Shown: positions 22,793 to 31,847 of the stretch, piece after piece
Layout of the letters: each line of letters starts with the position of its first letter
Position numbering within the stretch: position 1 is the stretch's first letter
Assembly: GCF_029537735.1 (NCBI RefSeq)
Contig: NZ_JARPUQ010000001.1
Span: 1,150,696-1,214,695 of the forward strand
DNA: 64,000 bases
Reading direction: 5' to 3'
Source of the DNA: Robiginitalea aestuariiviva
Lineage (GTDB): Bacteria; Bacteroidota; Bacteroidia; Flavobacteriales; Flavobacteriaceae
Notes under the pieces: generated by a model
Database searches by the model: none
Seen by the model: only the letters and a program-made list of their open reading frames with translations
What the model was told of the DNA's origin: nothing
Translations under genes and position numbers: made by a program

Positions 22793-24258
22793 ATGGCAGC
22801 CTGCCCTACACGGGCTTCCACGCAGTAATGCTGGTCCAGGTAGGATTCTACATAGTGGTTTTCTTCCGGGTACCATTTGGCAAAGGCCGGTTTTCCGTCC
22901 CGGCAGACCACCCATTCAGGTTGGCGCCTCTCAAAAAGCATGCGAAGTTCTGCGGCTGGGTTTGCCTGGGTGCCGGGAATAAACGGGTAGAGTTCCCCAC
23001 GGCAGATATTGGTCGGGTGGGTCAGGGCCGGGCTTGGGGGCTGTAAATCCATAAGCCAGTACCCGATATGGTATTCCAGAAAAAGGACGTTTTCAGCCCC
23101 AGGATGATGATCATTCATGTACTCGGGCACATCTACCCCTTCCCCGTTGTACAGGCGACCGTGTGCCCTGTAATTCCCGATAACGTTGCCGTACTCCAGG
23201 TAGCTTTCCACAGGTAGCAGCAGTAACAGCCCCCAGAAATAAGTGCCGATAAAGCGGGGTACGCTGGGGACTTTCATATGAAGCCCGGCAAAGAGCAGGA
23301 CCAGGAAAACTGGGTAGAATTGCAACAGGTAATGCCCGTTCAGCTTCCCGCCTTTCAGGAAGGCCAGCAGGATTCCGGCCAACAGGTACAGGACCAGGCG
23401 CTGGCTGCGTTCCTGCCATTTCAGCCATCCGCGGCGATACCCCAGAATCAAGAAGGCGCCCACCCCCAGGTAAAAGGGCAGGTTTTTTAAAGGGACCCCT
23501 TCCTGCTGACCCGAATAGGCCAGGGGTGCCCGAACCACTGAATCCCACCACAGGCTTTCCTGCCCCGCGGCTAGGTAGGGCCAGAAGGAGGCCAGAACCG
23601 TGAGCCCGCCGCCCAGTGCGGTTAAGGCTAAAAGTCGCAGTGCCCTAAGGTTCCGGATATAAACGGCTTCGGCCAGCAGGGATAAGCCCAGGATCAGGAG
23701 GGCCACCATGAGGTTGCTTTTACATAAAACCGCCATCCCGGCCAGGACGCCGGCCAGCAGGAAAGTGCCTGCCCGTCCCCCGCGTATCAACAGTAAAAGG
23801 GCCGGCAACAGGAAAACCATGCTCAGGTGTTCTGACATCACCCCCTGCACGCTGTTGAAAAGGCTCATCAGGAACATACAGAACAAGCCGGCGGCAAAAC
23901 CGGCTTCCCGACCTGCGGCCCGGGTCGTAAGCCGAAAAGTAAAAAAGCTGATCAGCCCTGCGGCAAGCCACCCCAGTATCCGGATAGCCAAAAGGCTTTT
24001 CCCGAAAAGGGCAATGGGAAGCGAAAAAATCCAGAATAGCAAAGGGGGTTTCAGGTCCCAGAGCTCGGCATATGGCAGGTGACCATCCACCACGGTCTGG
24101 GCCACCAGGATAAAGGTGCTTTCGTCCCGGTCTACGTAATCCCGGAAAAAGAACGGGAGGCGCATCAGCAGGGAACCCAGGAGGTAAAAGCCTAAAAAAG
24201 AGTAGGATACGGCCGAATTTACCCAACGGGAAGCGGTCTTTGCCAGGCGGCGTACCAT
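22777..24258 (-). CDS. GT39-like polytopic membrane glycosyltransferase
   Basis: A 493-residue inner-membrane protein with about 10-12 hydrophobic segments. The first large periplasmic loop has FFRDYVDRDESTFILVAQTVVDG and LPYAELWDLKPPLLFW, the DE-containing signature of the PMT/ArnT/GT39 superfamily that uses lipid-linked sugars. The C-terminal 150 residues form a soluble periplasmic domain. The acceptor is unknown: lipid A, glycan or protein. It sits on the minus strand inside the biotin cluster between bioD and bioA, which looks like an insertion into an older operon. Confidence 0.82.
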   Translation of the reverse strand: MVRRLAKTASRWVNSAVSYSFLGFYLLGSLLMRLPFFFRDYVDRDESTFILVAQTVVDGHLPYAELWDLKPPLLFWIFSLPIALFGKSLLAIRILGWLAAGLISFFTFRLTTRAAGREAGFAAGLFCMFLMSLFNSVQGVMSEHLSMVFLLPALLLLIRGGRAGTFLLAGVLAGMAVLCKSNLMVALLILGLSLLAEAVYIRNLRALRLLALTALGGGLTVLASFWPYLAAGQESLWWDSVVRAPLAYSGQQEGVPLKNLPFYLGVGAFLILGYRRGWLKWQERSQRLVLYLLAGILLAFLKGGKLNGHYLLQFYPVFLVLLFAGLHMKVPSVPRFIGTYFWGLLLLLPVESYLEYGNVIGNYRAHGRLYNGEGVDVPEYMNDHHPGAENVLFLEYHIGYWLMDLQPPSPALTHPTNICRGELYPFIPGTQANPAAELRMLFERRQPEWVVCRDGKPAFAKWYPEENHYVESYLDQHYCVEARVGQAAIYKRL

Positions 24259-24323
24259 GGGCTAATGGGGATTATTTCTCATCTTTGCAAGATAGAAAAT
24301 CAAGATAAGTAAAGCCCCCCGCA

Positions 24324-25613
24324 GTGGAGAATCTTTCCGAGCGCGACGCACGCCATATCTGGCACCCGCTAACCCAGCACCAAACCCACCCTGCAGCCTG
24401 GCCCATACAGAAAGCAGAGGGGGTTTACCTCTATGACGAGGCCGGCCGCAAGTACATCGATGCGATTTCGTCCTGGTACACGGCCGTATACGGGCACTGC
24501 CACCCGGAAATCACCGGGCCGGTAGCCCGGCAGATGCAGGAGCTGGACCAGGTGGTCTTTGCGGGGTTTACCCACCGCCCGGCTGTGGAACTTGCCGAAC
24601 GCTTGCTGGGGCTCTTGCCCGGCAATCAGGAAAAGGTATTCTTTTCGGACAATGGGTCTACCTCAGTGGAGGTTGCTATTAAAATGGCCCTGCAATACCA
24701 TTTTAACCAGGGGAAACGGCGGCAGGTGCTGCTGGCCCTGGAAGAGGGGTTTCACGGAGACACTTTCGGGGCCATGTCGGTTTCCGGTCTCTCAGTTTAC
24801 AACGGGCCTTTCCAAGACCTGAGCCTGGAAGTGATCCGCCTTCCGGCACCAACCGGAAAGAATAATGAGGCAGCCTTGGAGATGGCCCGGAAGATGGTAG
24901 CGGAACATGCCGTAGCAGCCCTTATTTATGAACCCCTGGTGCAGGGGGCAGCCGGGATGCGGACCCTGGACCCCGATGGTCTGGCAGCTATACTGGAAGT
25001 GGTCCGGGAAGCCGGCGGGCTCTTGATTGCCGACGAGGTGATGACCGGTTTTGGAAAAACCGGTACCCACTTCGCGTCCGAGCAGCTTCCGTTGAAACCA
25101 GACCTGATCTGCCTGTCCAAAGCCCTTACTGCAGGGTTGGTCCCTATGGGGCTGACCAGCTGTACCCGGGAGGTATTTGAAGCCTTCCTGGGGCAGGATA
25201 CCGGGAGGGGTTTCTTTCACGGACATACCTATACGGCCAACCCCCTGGCCTGCAGGGCGGCCCTGGCGGCCCTGGATCTCTTGCAATCCCCTGCCATTCA
25301 GGAAGGTATCCGCCACATATCCGGGCAACACGAGGCGTTCGCCAGGGAACTGGATGGCCACCCCATGGTGGAAGAGGTACGGCATTGCGGGGTTATTTTT
25401 GCCCTGGACCTGAAGGTGCAGACCGACCGCTACAGTAATTTCAGGGACACCCTGTACCGGTTTTTCATGGACCGGGGGGTGTATCTGCGCCCTCTGGGGA
25501 ATACGGTTTACCTGCTTCCCCCATACATCACGGCCCCCGAAGAACTCGAAACGCTATACGCTGCCATACGGGAGCTGCTGGACACTCTAGAAGCGGGAAC
25601 CTATGCTGGCTAA
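24324..25613 (+). CDS. bioA: Adenosylmethionine--8-amino-7-oxononanoate aminotransferase
   Basis: PLP transaminase producing 7,8-diaminononanoate from KAPA with SAM as donor, 429 residues. The start is GTG (MENLSERDARHIWHPLTQHQ); this WHP(L/F/Y)T N terminus is BioA-specific. Trp51-Tyr52 (SSWYTAVYGH) contact substrate, Asp237 (IADEVMTGFGKTG) and Lys266 (CLSKALTAG) bind PLP, and GHTYTANPLAC follows. CATCTTTG at 24281-24288 is a weak -7 box. The ketoacyl synthase gene overlaps its end by 11 bases. Confidence 0.96.
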   Translation: MENLSERDARHIWHPLTQHQTHPAAWPIQKAEGVYLYDEAGRKYIDAISSWYTAVYGHCHPEITGPVARQMQELDQVVFAGFTHRPAVELAERLLGLLPGNQEKVFFSDNGSTSVEVAIKMALQYHFNQGKRRQVLLALEEGFHGDTFGAMSVSGLSVYNGPFQDLSLEVIRLPAPTGKNNEAALEMARKMVAEHAVAALIYEPLVQGAAGMRTLDPDGLAAILEVVREAGGLLIADEVMTGFGKTGTHFASEQLPLKPDLICLSKALTAGLVPMGLTSCTREVFEAFLGQDTGRGFFHGHTYTANPLACRAALAALDLLQSPAIQEGIRHISGQHEAFARELDGHPMVEEVRHCGVIFALDLKVQTDRYSNFRDTLYRFFMDRGVYLRPLGNTVYLLPPYITAPEELETLYAAIRELLDTLEAGTYAG

Positions 25614-26757
25614 TCCGGTATCCATAACAGGCATGGCCTCCCTCTCCGCCCTGGGCAGTAACCGGAACGCGGTTTGGGATGCCTATGGCACACAGACCCA
25701 TGCCCTGACCCAGCATGACTTCGGAAGCCAACAGGTCTGGGCAGGCGCCCTGCCCCAGCCCGAAAAGACGCGGCTGGAGGCTCTGGCCCAGTCCCACCTG
25801 CCGTATCGCCGGCTGGACCCCACAGCCCTGATGGCCATTGCGGTAAGCCGGCGTGCAGTACAGGAGGCCGGGTGGGGCGCCGATACCCGTTTTGGAGTCA
25901 ATTTCGGGTCCTCCCGCGGGGCTACATCCCTCACGGAGGAATTTCTCACTGACATGCAGGAAGGCAGGCGGCTCAGCAGCCTGGCATCCCCCCATACTAC
26001 TTTGGGTAATATCAGTTCCTGGGTGGCCCAGGACCTGGGTGCCTCCGGGCCCGACCTGTCCCATTCCATTACCTGCTCCACGGCCCTGCATGCCGTGCTC
26101 AATGGGGTGGCCTGGCTCCATTCCGGCCTGGCTTCCCGGTTTCTGGTGGGGGGCAGTGAAGCCCCGCTAACCCCGTTTACCCTGGCCCAGATGCAGGCGC
26201 TGAAAATCTACAGTTCGCGGGGAGGAGATTACCCTTGCCGGGCCCTGGACCTGGAAAAAGAAGACAATACTATGGTCCTTGGCGAAGGGGCTGTTGCCCT
26301 TTGCCTGGAACCCGGGAATAGGCCAGGTTCCCTGGCCCAGATACACGGGATCGGCTATGCAACCGAGGCCCTGGCCCACCCGGCATCCCTTTCCGCAGAG
26401 GCCCGCTGCCTGCAGCGCTCCATGCACATGGCCCTGGAGGGCGTTTCCCCCCAGGAGGTGGGCGTAGTGGTGATGCATGCTCCGGGCACCCTGCAGGGCG
26501 ACCGGGCAGAACTGGAGGCGGTCCGGGCTGTTTTTGGAAACCGGATGCCGGCCATCACCTCCAACAAATGGAAAATTGGCCATACCCTGGGGGCCTCGGG
26601 CCTCTTGTCCCTGGAGCTGGCCGTGGGGATGCTCAGGCATAAGCAGGTTATTGGGACACCCTTTACCCACCCGGGTGAACTGGAAGGGCGTTACGCCCTG
26701 ATCAATGCAGTGGGCTTCGGCGGGAATGCCGTAAGCCTGCTAATCGGACACCCCTGA
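25603..26757 (+). CDS. FabF/FabB-type beta-ketoacyl synthase in the biotin cluster
   Basis: A 384-residue condensing enzyme, shorter than FabF (about 410). The catalytic residues are intact: Cys158 (ITCSTALH), His292 (VMHAPGTLQGD, aligned with FabF NAHGTSTPLGD by the following Gly-Asp), Lys322 and His327 (SNKWKIGHTLGASG). The surrounding motifs are divergent, so it is not a housekeeping FabF. Its start overlaps bioA by 11 bases and bioB follows, so it should act in biotin synthesis, plausibly in building the pimeloyl chain. No bioC, bioH, bioG, bioW or bioZ was seen in the window. Confidence 0.85.
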   Translation: MLANPVSITGMASLSALGSNRNAVWDAYGTQTHALTQHDFGSQQVWAGALPQPEKTRLEALAQSHLPYRRLDPTALMAIAVSRRAVQEAGWGADTRFGVNFGSSRGATSLTEEFLTDMQEGRRLSSLASPHTTLGNISSWVAQDLGASGPDLSHSITCSTALHAVLNGVAWLHSGLASRFLVGGSEAPLTPFTLAQMQALKIYSSRGGDYPCRALDLEKEDNTMVLGEGAVALCLEPGNRPGSLAQIHGIGYATEALAHPASLSAEARCLQRSMHMALEGVSPQEVGVVVMHAPGTLQGDRAELEAVRAVFGNRMPAITSNKWKIGHTLGASGLLSLELAVGMLRHKQVIGTPFTHPGELEGRYALINAVGFGGNAVSLLIGHP

Positions 26758-26807
26758 TTGGGAAAAGTTGGGTTTCCCGTAGAATTGTCCATCCAGATCG
26801 AATCACC

Positions 26808-26815
26808 TATTTTTG
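26808..26815 (+). promoter_or_regulatory. -7 promoter box for bioB
   Basis: TATTTTTG matches TAnnTTTG, 25 bases before the bioB ATG. bioB can thus be transcribed separately from bioA and the ketoacyl synthase. Confidence 0.5.
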
Positions 26816-26840
26816 GGGAATCGATTCAACACCAAGACGC

Positions 26841-27923
26841 ATGAGTGATATCCGAAACGACTGGACGCGGGAGGAAGTAATGGCAGTGTACAACCAGCCT
26901 ATGATGGAATTGCTCTATCAGGCGGCAACGGTCCATCGCAAATATCACGACCCCAATACGGTACAGGTGTCCACCCTGCTGTCTATCAAAACCGGCGGAT
27001 GCCCGGAAGATTGCGGGTATTGCCCGCAGGCGGCCCGCTACCATACGGATATTGAGGGCAACGACCTGATGAGTGTTTCCCAGGTGAAGGCCCAGGCCCT
27101 GCGGGCCAAAGCCTCCGGGAGTTCCCGGGTATGTATGGGAGCGGCCTGGCGAAATGTCAAGGACGGGCCCGAATTTGAACAGGTGCTGGAGATGGTACGT
27201 ACCATCAACAAACTGGACATGGAGGTTTGCTGCACCCTGGGCATGCTCACGGAAAACCAGGCGCAGCGTCTGGCGGAAGCCGGCCTTTATGCCTATAACC
27301 ACAACCTGGATACCTCCGAAGAATACTACAAGGATGTGATTTCCACCCGGGCCTTTGAGGATCGCATGGAGACCATTGGCAATGTGCGGAAGACCAATGT
27401 GACCGTTTGCAGTGGCGGCATCATCGGGATGGGGGAATCCCTGGAAGACCGTGCCGGCATGCTGGTGGCCCTGAGCACCCTGAACCCGCAGCCGGAATCC
27501 GTTCCCATCAATGCCCTGGTTGCCGTACCCGGCACGCCCATGGAAGAAATGGAGCCGGTGTCTATATGGGAAATGATACGGATGGTGGCCACCACCCGCA
27601 TTATCATGCCCCAGACCCAGGTCCGGCTTTCTGCAGGCCGTACCGATATGAGCCGGGAAGGGCAGGCGCTTTGCTTCTTTGCGGGGGCCAATAGCATCTT
27701 TGCCGGAGACAAGCTCCTGACCACCCCCAACCCGGATGTGAACGAGGATATGGACATGTTCCGTACCCTGGGCCTGGAGCCCCAGAAGCCCTTTGTCAAA
27801 AAGGCCCAACCCCAGACCGTGGAAGCCGCGGATTCCCAGTTGGCTCCCCTGGGCGAAAAGCCCCGCTGGACCCGTCCCGGGCACACCATTGCCCGTAACG
27901 AGGAAGCGCGGAAGACCAGCTAG
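26841..27923 (+). CDS. bioB: Biotin synthase
   Basis: Radical-SAM enzyme inserting sulfur into dethiobiotin, 360 residues. Cys54, Cys58 and Cys61 (GGCPEDCGYC) bind the radical-SAM 4Fe-4S cluster; the sulfur-donor 2Fe-2S ligands are recognisable in SRVCMGAAWR, EVCCTLGM and VTVCSGGI, with the arginine in GRTDMS. YNHNLDTSEEYY and the C-terminal CFFAGANSIFAGDKLLTT region are typical. The C-terminal 40 residues, rich in Pro and basic residues, look disordered. Last biotin gene of the cluster. Confidence 0.97.
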   Translation: MSDIRNDWTREEVMAVYNQPMMELLYQAATVHRKYHDPNTVQVSTLLSIKTGGCPEDCGYCPQAARYHTDIEGNDLMSVSQVKAQALRAKASGSSRVCMGAAWRNVKDGPEFEQVLEMVRTINKLDMEVCCTLGMLTENQAQRLAEAGLYAYNHNLDTSEEYYKDVISTRAFEDRMETIGNVRKTNVTVCSGGIIGMGESLEDRAGMLVALSTLNPQPESVPINALVAVPGTPMEEMEPVSIWEMIRMVATTRIIMPQTQVRLSAGRTDMSREGQALCFFAGANSIFAGDKLLTTPNPDVNEDMDMFRTLGLEPQKPFVKKAQPQTVEAADSQLAPLGEKPRWTRPGHTIARNEEARKTS

Positions 27924-27990
27924 CGGTGTTAAATTCGCGGAAGAATTCTGCGCTATTTTTACCTTAGCGAAAGAAAAAACGCACAATCCG

Positions 27991-28851
27991 TTGGAACTGC
28001 AAGACGTACCCCGGGTATCCCGCCTCAGTAAAGAAGCTTTCCTTAAGGGGTATTTCAAGCCCCAGCAGCCGGTGGTCATCGAAGAGGCCATAGCCCACTG
28101 GCCGGCTTATTCCAGGTGGAACCTGGAGTATATGCGGCAGGTGGCCGGCCAGAAGGAGGTGCCCCTGTACGACGACCGCCCGGTGGACTACCGCGACGGC
28201 TTTAACGAACCCCATGCCCGGATGCGCATGTCCGAGTATATTGACCTGTTGCAGCGGGAACCCACCCGTTACCGCATTTTCCTGTGGAACCTGCTCAAGG
28301 AAGTCCCCGGCCTGCAGGAAGATTTTGATTACCCGGATTTCGGGCTGCGGCTCATGAAGGGGTTGCCCATGCTTTTTTTCGGCGGCAGGGATTCCTATAC
28401 CTTTATGCATTACGACATAGACCTGGCCAATATCTTCCATTTTCATTTCGATGGGGAGAAGGAGTGTATCCTGTTTCCGCAGTCCGAGAACCGCTTCCTC
28501 TACAAGGTGCCCCATTCCCTGATTACCCATGAAGGGATTGATTTTTCCAACCCCGATTACGAAAAATGGCCCGCCTTAAAGCAGGTAAAGGGGTTCCGGG
28601 CCCGGCTCAATCACGGGGAGGTGCTCTACATCCCGGAAGGCTATTGGCATTATATGAAGTATGTGACCCCGGGCTTTTCCATGAGCCTTAGGGCCATTGC
28701 CCGCCATCCGAAACGCCTGAGCCGTGCCTTGTACAACATCTTTGTGATGCGCCATTACGACAACCTGATGCGCCGCATCCAGGGGCAGCGGTGGATCGAT
28801 TGGAAGAACGAACGGGCCGTAACGCGTACGCATAACCGCTTAAGGGATTAG
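27991..28851 (+). CDS. JmjC/cupin-8 type Fe(II)/2-oxoglutarate oxygenase-like protein
   Basis: A 286-residue protein starting at the TTG at 27991 (MELQDVPRVSRLSKEAFLKGYF). The open frame extends upstream into bioB but cannot be used there, and a TATTTTTA near-consensus -7 box lies at 27953-27960. The cupin Fe site is visible: His140 and Asp142 (FMHYDIDLANIF) and His220 (YIPEGYWHYMKYV), as in FIH-like hydroxylases that modify proteins. The N-terminal PVVIEEAIAHWPAYSRWN is the Cupin_8 opening. The substrate is unknown. The stop overlaps the recX stop in TTAG. Confidence 0.85.
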   Translation: MELQDVPRVSRLSKEAFLKGYFKPQQPVVIEEAIAHWPAYSRWNLEYMRQVAGQKEVPLYDDRPVDYRDGFNEPHARMRMSEYIDLLQREPTRYRIFLWNLLKEVPGLQEDFDYPDFGLRLMKGLPMLFFGGRDSYTFMHYDIDLANIFHFHFDGEKECILFPQSENRFLYKVPHSLITHEGIDFSNPDYEKWPALKQVKGFRARLNHGEVLYIPEGYWHYMKYVTPGFSMSLRAIARHPKRLSRALYNIFVMRHYDNLMRRIQGQRWIDWKNERAVTRTHNRLRD

Positions 28852-29321
28852 AGGTCTTCCAGGACCTCCAGGATGCGTTCCTGTTCCCACCCCCGGTAGT
28901 AGAGGTACTGGTAGAGTTTCTGCTTTTTCTGTGGCGCGGGTTCCTGCGCAAGGGTCTCCCGTTTTTTTTCCGCCAGTTCGAATAACCGTTCACGGTACTC
29001 GCCCTCCGGAATGGAACCAAGGGCTTTCCGGATCAGGAAATCCGAAATTCCCTTTTGCTTCAGCCCGGCCCGCAGGCGTATTTTTCCCCATCCCTTCTGT
29101 CGGAATTTGCCCTGGGCAAAGGCCAGGGCAAAACGCTCTTCGTTCAGGAAGTTATGCTGGATCAGGTGTACCAGGATGGCGTCGACCGCTTCGGGGATCA
29201 TCCGCATACCGCGCAATTTCTCCGCCACTTCCTGATGGCAACGCTCCTGGTAGGCGCAATAGCGTTCCATACGCCGCCTGGCTTCTTCTACCGTATAGGA
29301 TTTCCGGCCAAATGCACTCAT
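28848..29321 (-). CDS. recX: RecX-family regulatory protein
   Basis: Modulator of RecA filaments, 157 residues, within the family range. The chosen ATG at 29321 gives MSAFGRKSYTVEEARRRMERYCAYQER; the longer frame to 29444 lies inside the upstream gene. Three helix repeats are seen: CHQEVAEKLRGM, FLNEERFALAFAQGKFRQKGWGKIRLRAGLKQKGI, and a C-terminal YLYYRGWEQERILEVLEDL. Its ATG overlaps the TGA of the glycosidase gene in ATGA, so translation is coupled to an unrelated function. recA is not in the window. Confidence 0.88.
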   Translation of the reverse strand: MSAFGRKSYTVEEARRRMERYCAYQERCHQEVAEKLRGMRMIPEAVDAILVHLIQHNFLNEERFALAFAQGKFRQKGWGKIRLRAGLKQKGISDFLIRKALGSIPEGEYRERLFELAEKKRETLAQEPAPQKKQKLYQYLYYRGWEQERILEVLEDL

Positions 29322-31747
29322 AATGGTTTGGGGGTATAGGTGAGTTCCAGTACGTCCCCCGTTGTTACGGCCATTCCTTCCCCATCCCGGGAGGTGCCAG
29401 GATGCAGCTCGGCCTTCGCGCCAGCGGGGGCTTCCAACCGCCATCCGGGCTGGGTCTGGGTCACTTTCAGGTGAATGCGCCCGTCCGGAAGCCGCTGGAA
29501 ATAGACGGAGATGGAATTCGACCCTATTTTTACATTTTCCAGGCTGGCTGTATCCCAGGTAGCCGGCATTTGGGGGTCTATGCGGATGCGCTGCTGGGAA
29601 GCCATCGGATCTATCCCGAAAAACTGTTCCACAATGGGCACGGCAAACCCGTAGAGGTTCCAGGCCTGCACCATCATCCCGTAATCCGGGGAAACTTCAT
29701 ACATACTACCGGGCAGGGCATAACTAAAGCTGCGCGCCATCCGATGCAAATAATCCAGGGCCTCGTCCGGACGGCCGTAGTTGTTTTCGGCCACGGCCTG
29801 TACCCCGGTGGGCAGGGTCATAACAGCCCCGGTATAGGAAAAGACCTTGCTGCCCTGGAAGGAGCCCTGGTCCGTGCCGGCGCTTTCGTCCCGGTCAATC
29901 CCGGTGACAAACATCCCGAAGGGGTTGGTGAACTGCCGGGCTGTTTGCAGGGCCCGGATCGCCTTGGCCGAATCCGCAATGCCGGTTTCCATGGGGGTAT
30001 TGACCACCCAGTTGTGGTGAAGGACAAAAGGGCGGAGGCCCGCCTTCGGGTTGGCCAGGATGGCCTTGCGGGTTTCCTGTAGTTCGGCCAGGGCCCAGGG
30101 CTTGTTCAGGGTGTCTGCCCGCACCATGGCGTCTTCAATCAGGTGCAGGGCCTGCTGGTCCGTGCCCAAAAAGTCTGCAAAGGAGCCAAATTCTTCGGAC
30201 CAGAATTCGGCATTGATTTTCCGGGCCAGATCCCGGGCCCTGGCCAGGTATTTCTCAGCTGCCTCGGTTTCGCCCAGTTCCCGGGCCATCAGGCCGGCGT
30301 GGTAGTAGGCGGCCTGGGTATAGGCAGCCACGTCGATCATTTCGCTGTCCAGCCCGTGAATTTCCATCATCCCAAAACCGTCCGGGAAGCCATTCCCGTT
30401 GGCGTCGTTGGCTTCCATCAGCCAGTCCATGCCCTGCTTCACGGTCGGGTAATAGGTCTGGAGGAATTCCTTATTCCCGTTCCACCGGTATACCTGCCAG
30501 ATCAGGGATGCAAACTGGGGGGTTTCGTTGATATTCCCGGGGTTAAAGACCGCCCCGTTGGACGACATTTCATGGAGTATGCGCCCGTTGCCGTTTACGG
30601 CCCGGGAAACGCTGTCCAGCAGGCGGATGGTCTGGTAAACTACCTGGTCCTGCCCCACGGCCATATAACCCCTAAGGGCATATTCGCTGTCTACCCCGAA
30701 CCACCAGGGGTAATCCGGGATGCCGGCCGTGATTCCGGTGCCTATGCCCGGCACCTCCTGGATCATCCAGTCTGCATTGTACTTGAGCCATTCAAAGGTT
30801 TGGCGGATGGCCGAATCCGGGACGCTCAGTTTGGATTGTTCGGCCAGGGCTGCGTACCGGTCGCGTTTGGCAGCCAGATAGGTGTCCGCATTGGCGAGTA
30901 AATCCTTATAGGTGCTTTTTGCCTGGGATTCTGAAAGGGAAGAACCAGCAATAGCAATTCGGATTCGCTCGGTATGACCTGGTGGCACAGTAAGTCTTTG
31001 GGCAATCCGAAGACGTTTGAATTCCTTTTTTTGGGAGGAAACATTCAGGTTAGGCGCTCCCAAATTAATTTTAATAATTTGCTCTTTAAACGGTATACCC
31101 GTGTCGTTTGGGCCGAATAGCATATACCATGGGTTCAAAGAGTCCTTAGATACCCACGCATTCAGATCGGAATCGTACTTCGAAATATCATAGCCATCAT
31201 ACATTTTTGTACGTGCCCCCAACCAGGTAGGTCGTAAATCGGGCCGGGCATATACCGCAAAATTTGCTATAAAGTCATTTGGTCCTGAGTTGGTAAATTC
31301 GTACTCCAGGACTACGCCCTCCTTGCTATCAGGGACAAACTGCCATCTGGAAACGCTCAGGGACAAGGAATCCAAGACGTAGTCATGACGGTTTGCCATG
31401 GGATAATTCGTAAAGGCAACCGCATTTTGCAGGGGGATAGGTTTCTCGTCCTTGAAGAGATATGCCTCAAACCCATCCATCAGTTTGATCGGATGGGCCC
31501 AGATGCCGCCCATTTCCCCTTTGATATGCCACCCGAGGTCCGGAAAACTCCCGTCCTGGTGGCCCACCATATAGGCCCGGTCTCCCGGGGTCACATAAGG
31601 GCTGCGCAGGTACTCCGCCCTGCCGGTAAGGGAAGGGGTGTTTTCCAACAAGGAGGCAAGGGACTGCGCTTTGTCCGGGGTTTGCGGATTACAGGATGCG
31701 AGTAACATACAAACCGCGGCGAGGACAGGAATCTTTTTTTCGAGCAT
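29318..31747 (-). CDS. Lipoprotein six-hairpin glycosidase
   Basis: An 809-residue exported lipoprotein (MLEKKIPVLAAVCMLLASC, lipobox Cys19; the start at 31747 replaces one at 31780). It has an N-terminal beta-sandwich of about 300 residues and then an (alpha/alpha)6 barrel resembling amylo-1,6-glucosidase/GH63-like enzymes, with PDYPWWFGVDSEYALRGYMAVGQ, RWNGNKEFLQTYYPTVKQGMDWL, ANGNGFPDG and a C-terminal beta domain. The specific glycan is unknown. The piece at 30900-31450 is much more AT-rich than the rest of the gene. recX is translationally coupled behind it. Confidence 0.8.
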   Translation of the reverse strand: MLEKKIPVLAAVCMLLASCNPQTPDKAQSLASLLENTPSLTGRAEYLRSPYVTPGDRAYMVGHQDGSFPDLGWHIKGEMGGIWAHPIKLMDGFEAYLFKDEKPIPLQNAVAFTNYPMANRHDYVLDSLSLSVSRWQFVPDSKEGVVLEYEFTNSGPNDFIANFAVYARPDLRPTWLGARTKMYDGYDISKYDSDLNAWVSKDSLNPWYMLFGPNDTGIPFKEQIIKINLGAPNLNVSSQKKEFKRLRIAQRLTVPPGHTERIRIAIAGSSLSESQAKSTYKDLLANADTYLAAKRDRYAALAEQSKLSVPDSAIRQTFEWLKYNADWMIQEVPGIGTGITAGIPDYPWWFGVDSEYALRGYMAVGQDQVVYQTIRLLDSVSRAVNGNGRILHEMSSNGAVFNPGNINETPQFASLIWQVYRWNGNKEFLQTYYPTVKQGMDWLMEANDANGNGFPDGFGMMEIHGLDSEMIDVAAYTQAAYYHAGLMARELGETEAAEKYLARARDLARKINAEFWSEEFGSFADFLGTDQQALHLIEDAMVRADTLNKPWALAELQETRKAILANPKAGLRPFVLHHNWVVNTPMETGIADSAKAIRALQTARQFTNPFGMFVTGIDRDESAGTDQGSFQGSKVFSYTGAVMTLPTGVQAVAENNYGRPDEALDYLHRMARSFSYALPGSMYEVSPDYGMMVQAWNLYGFAVPIVEQFFGIDPMASQQRIRIDPQMPATWDTASLENVKIGSNSISVYFQRLPDGRIHLKVTQTQPGWRLEAPAGAKAELHPGTSRDGEGMAVTTGDVLELTYTPKPL

Positions 31748-31811
31748 GGTCTGGAGGCTTAGAGCCATAAAAATAAACAATCCTCAGGGCGGGAGGGGGA
31801 GGGGACTGGAC

Positions 31812-31844
31812 AAAAAAAAACCGGCCCCTGTGCCGGGGCCGGTT
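31812..31844 (-). terminator. Intrinsic terminator of rng
   Basis: On the minus strand the arms AACCGGCCCC and GGGGCCGGTT flank GGCACA and are followed by a run of nine T. It begins four bases after the rng stop codon. Confidence 0.92.
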
Positions 31845-31847
31845 CTT

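Noticed and set aside
27793-27990. Extension of the cupin protein into bioB
   Set aside because: It lies inside the bioB coding sequence in another frame and reads as Pro/Arg-rich nonsense; the TTG at 27991 fits the family.
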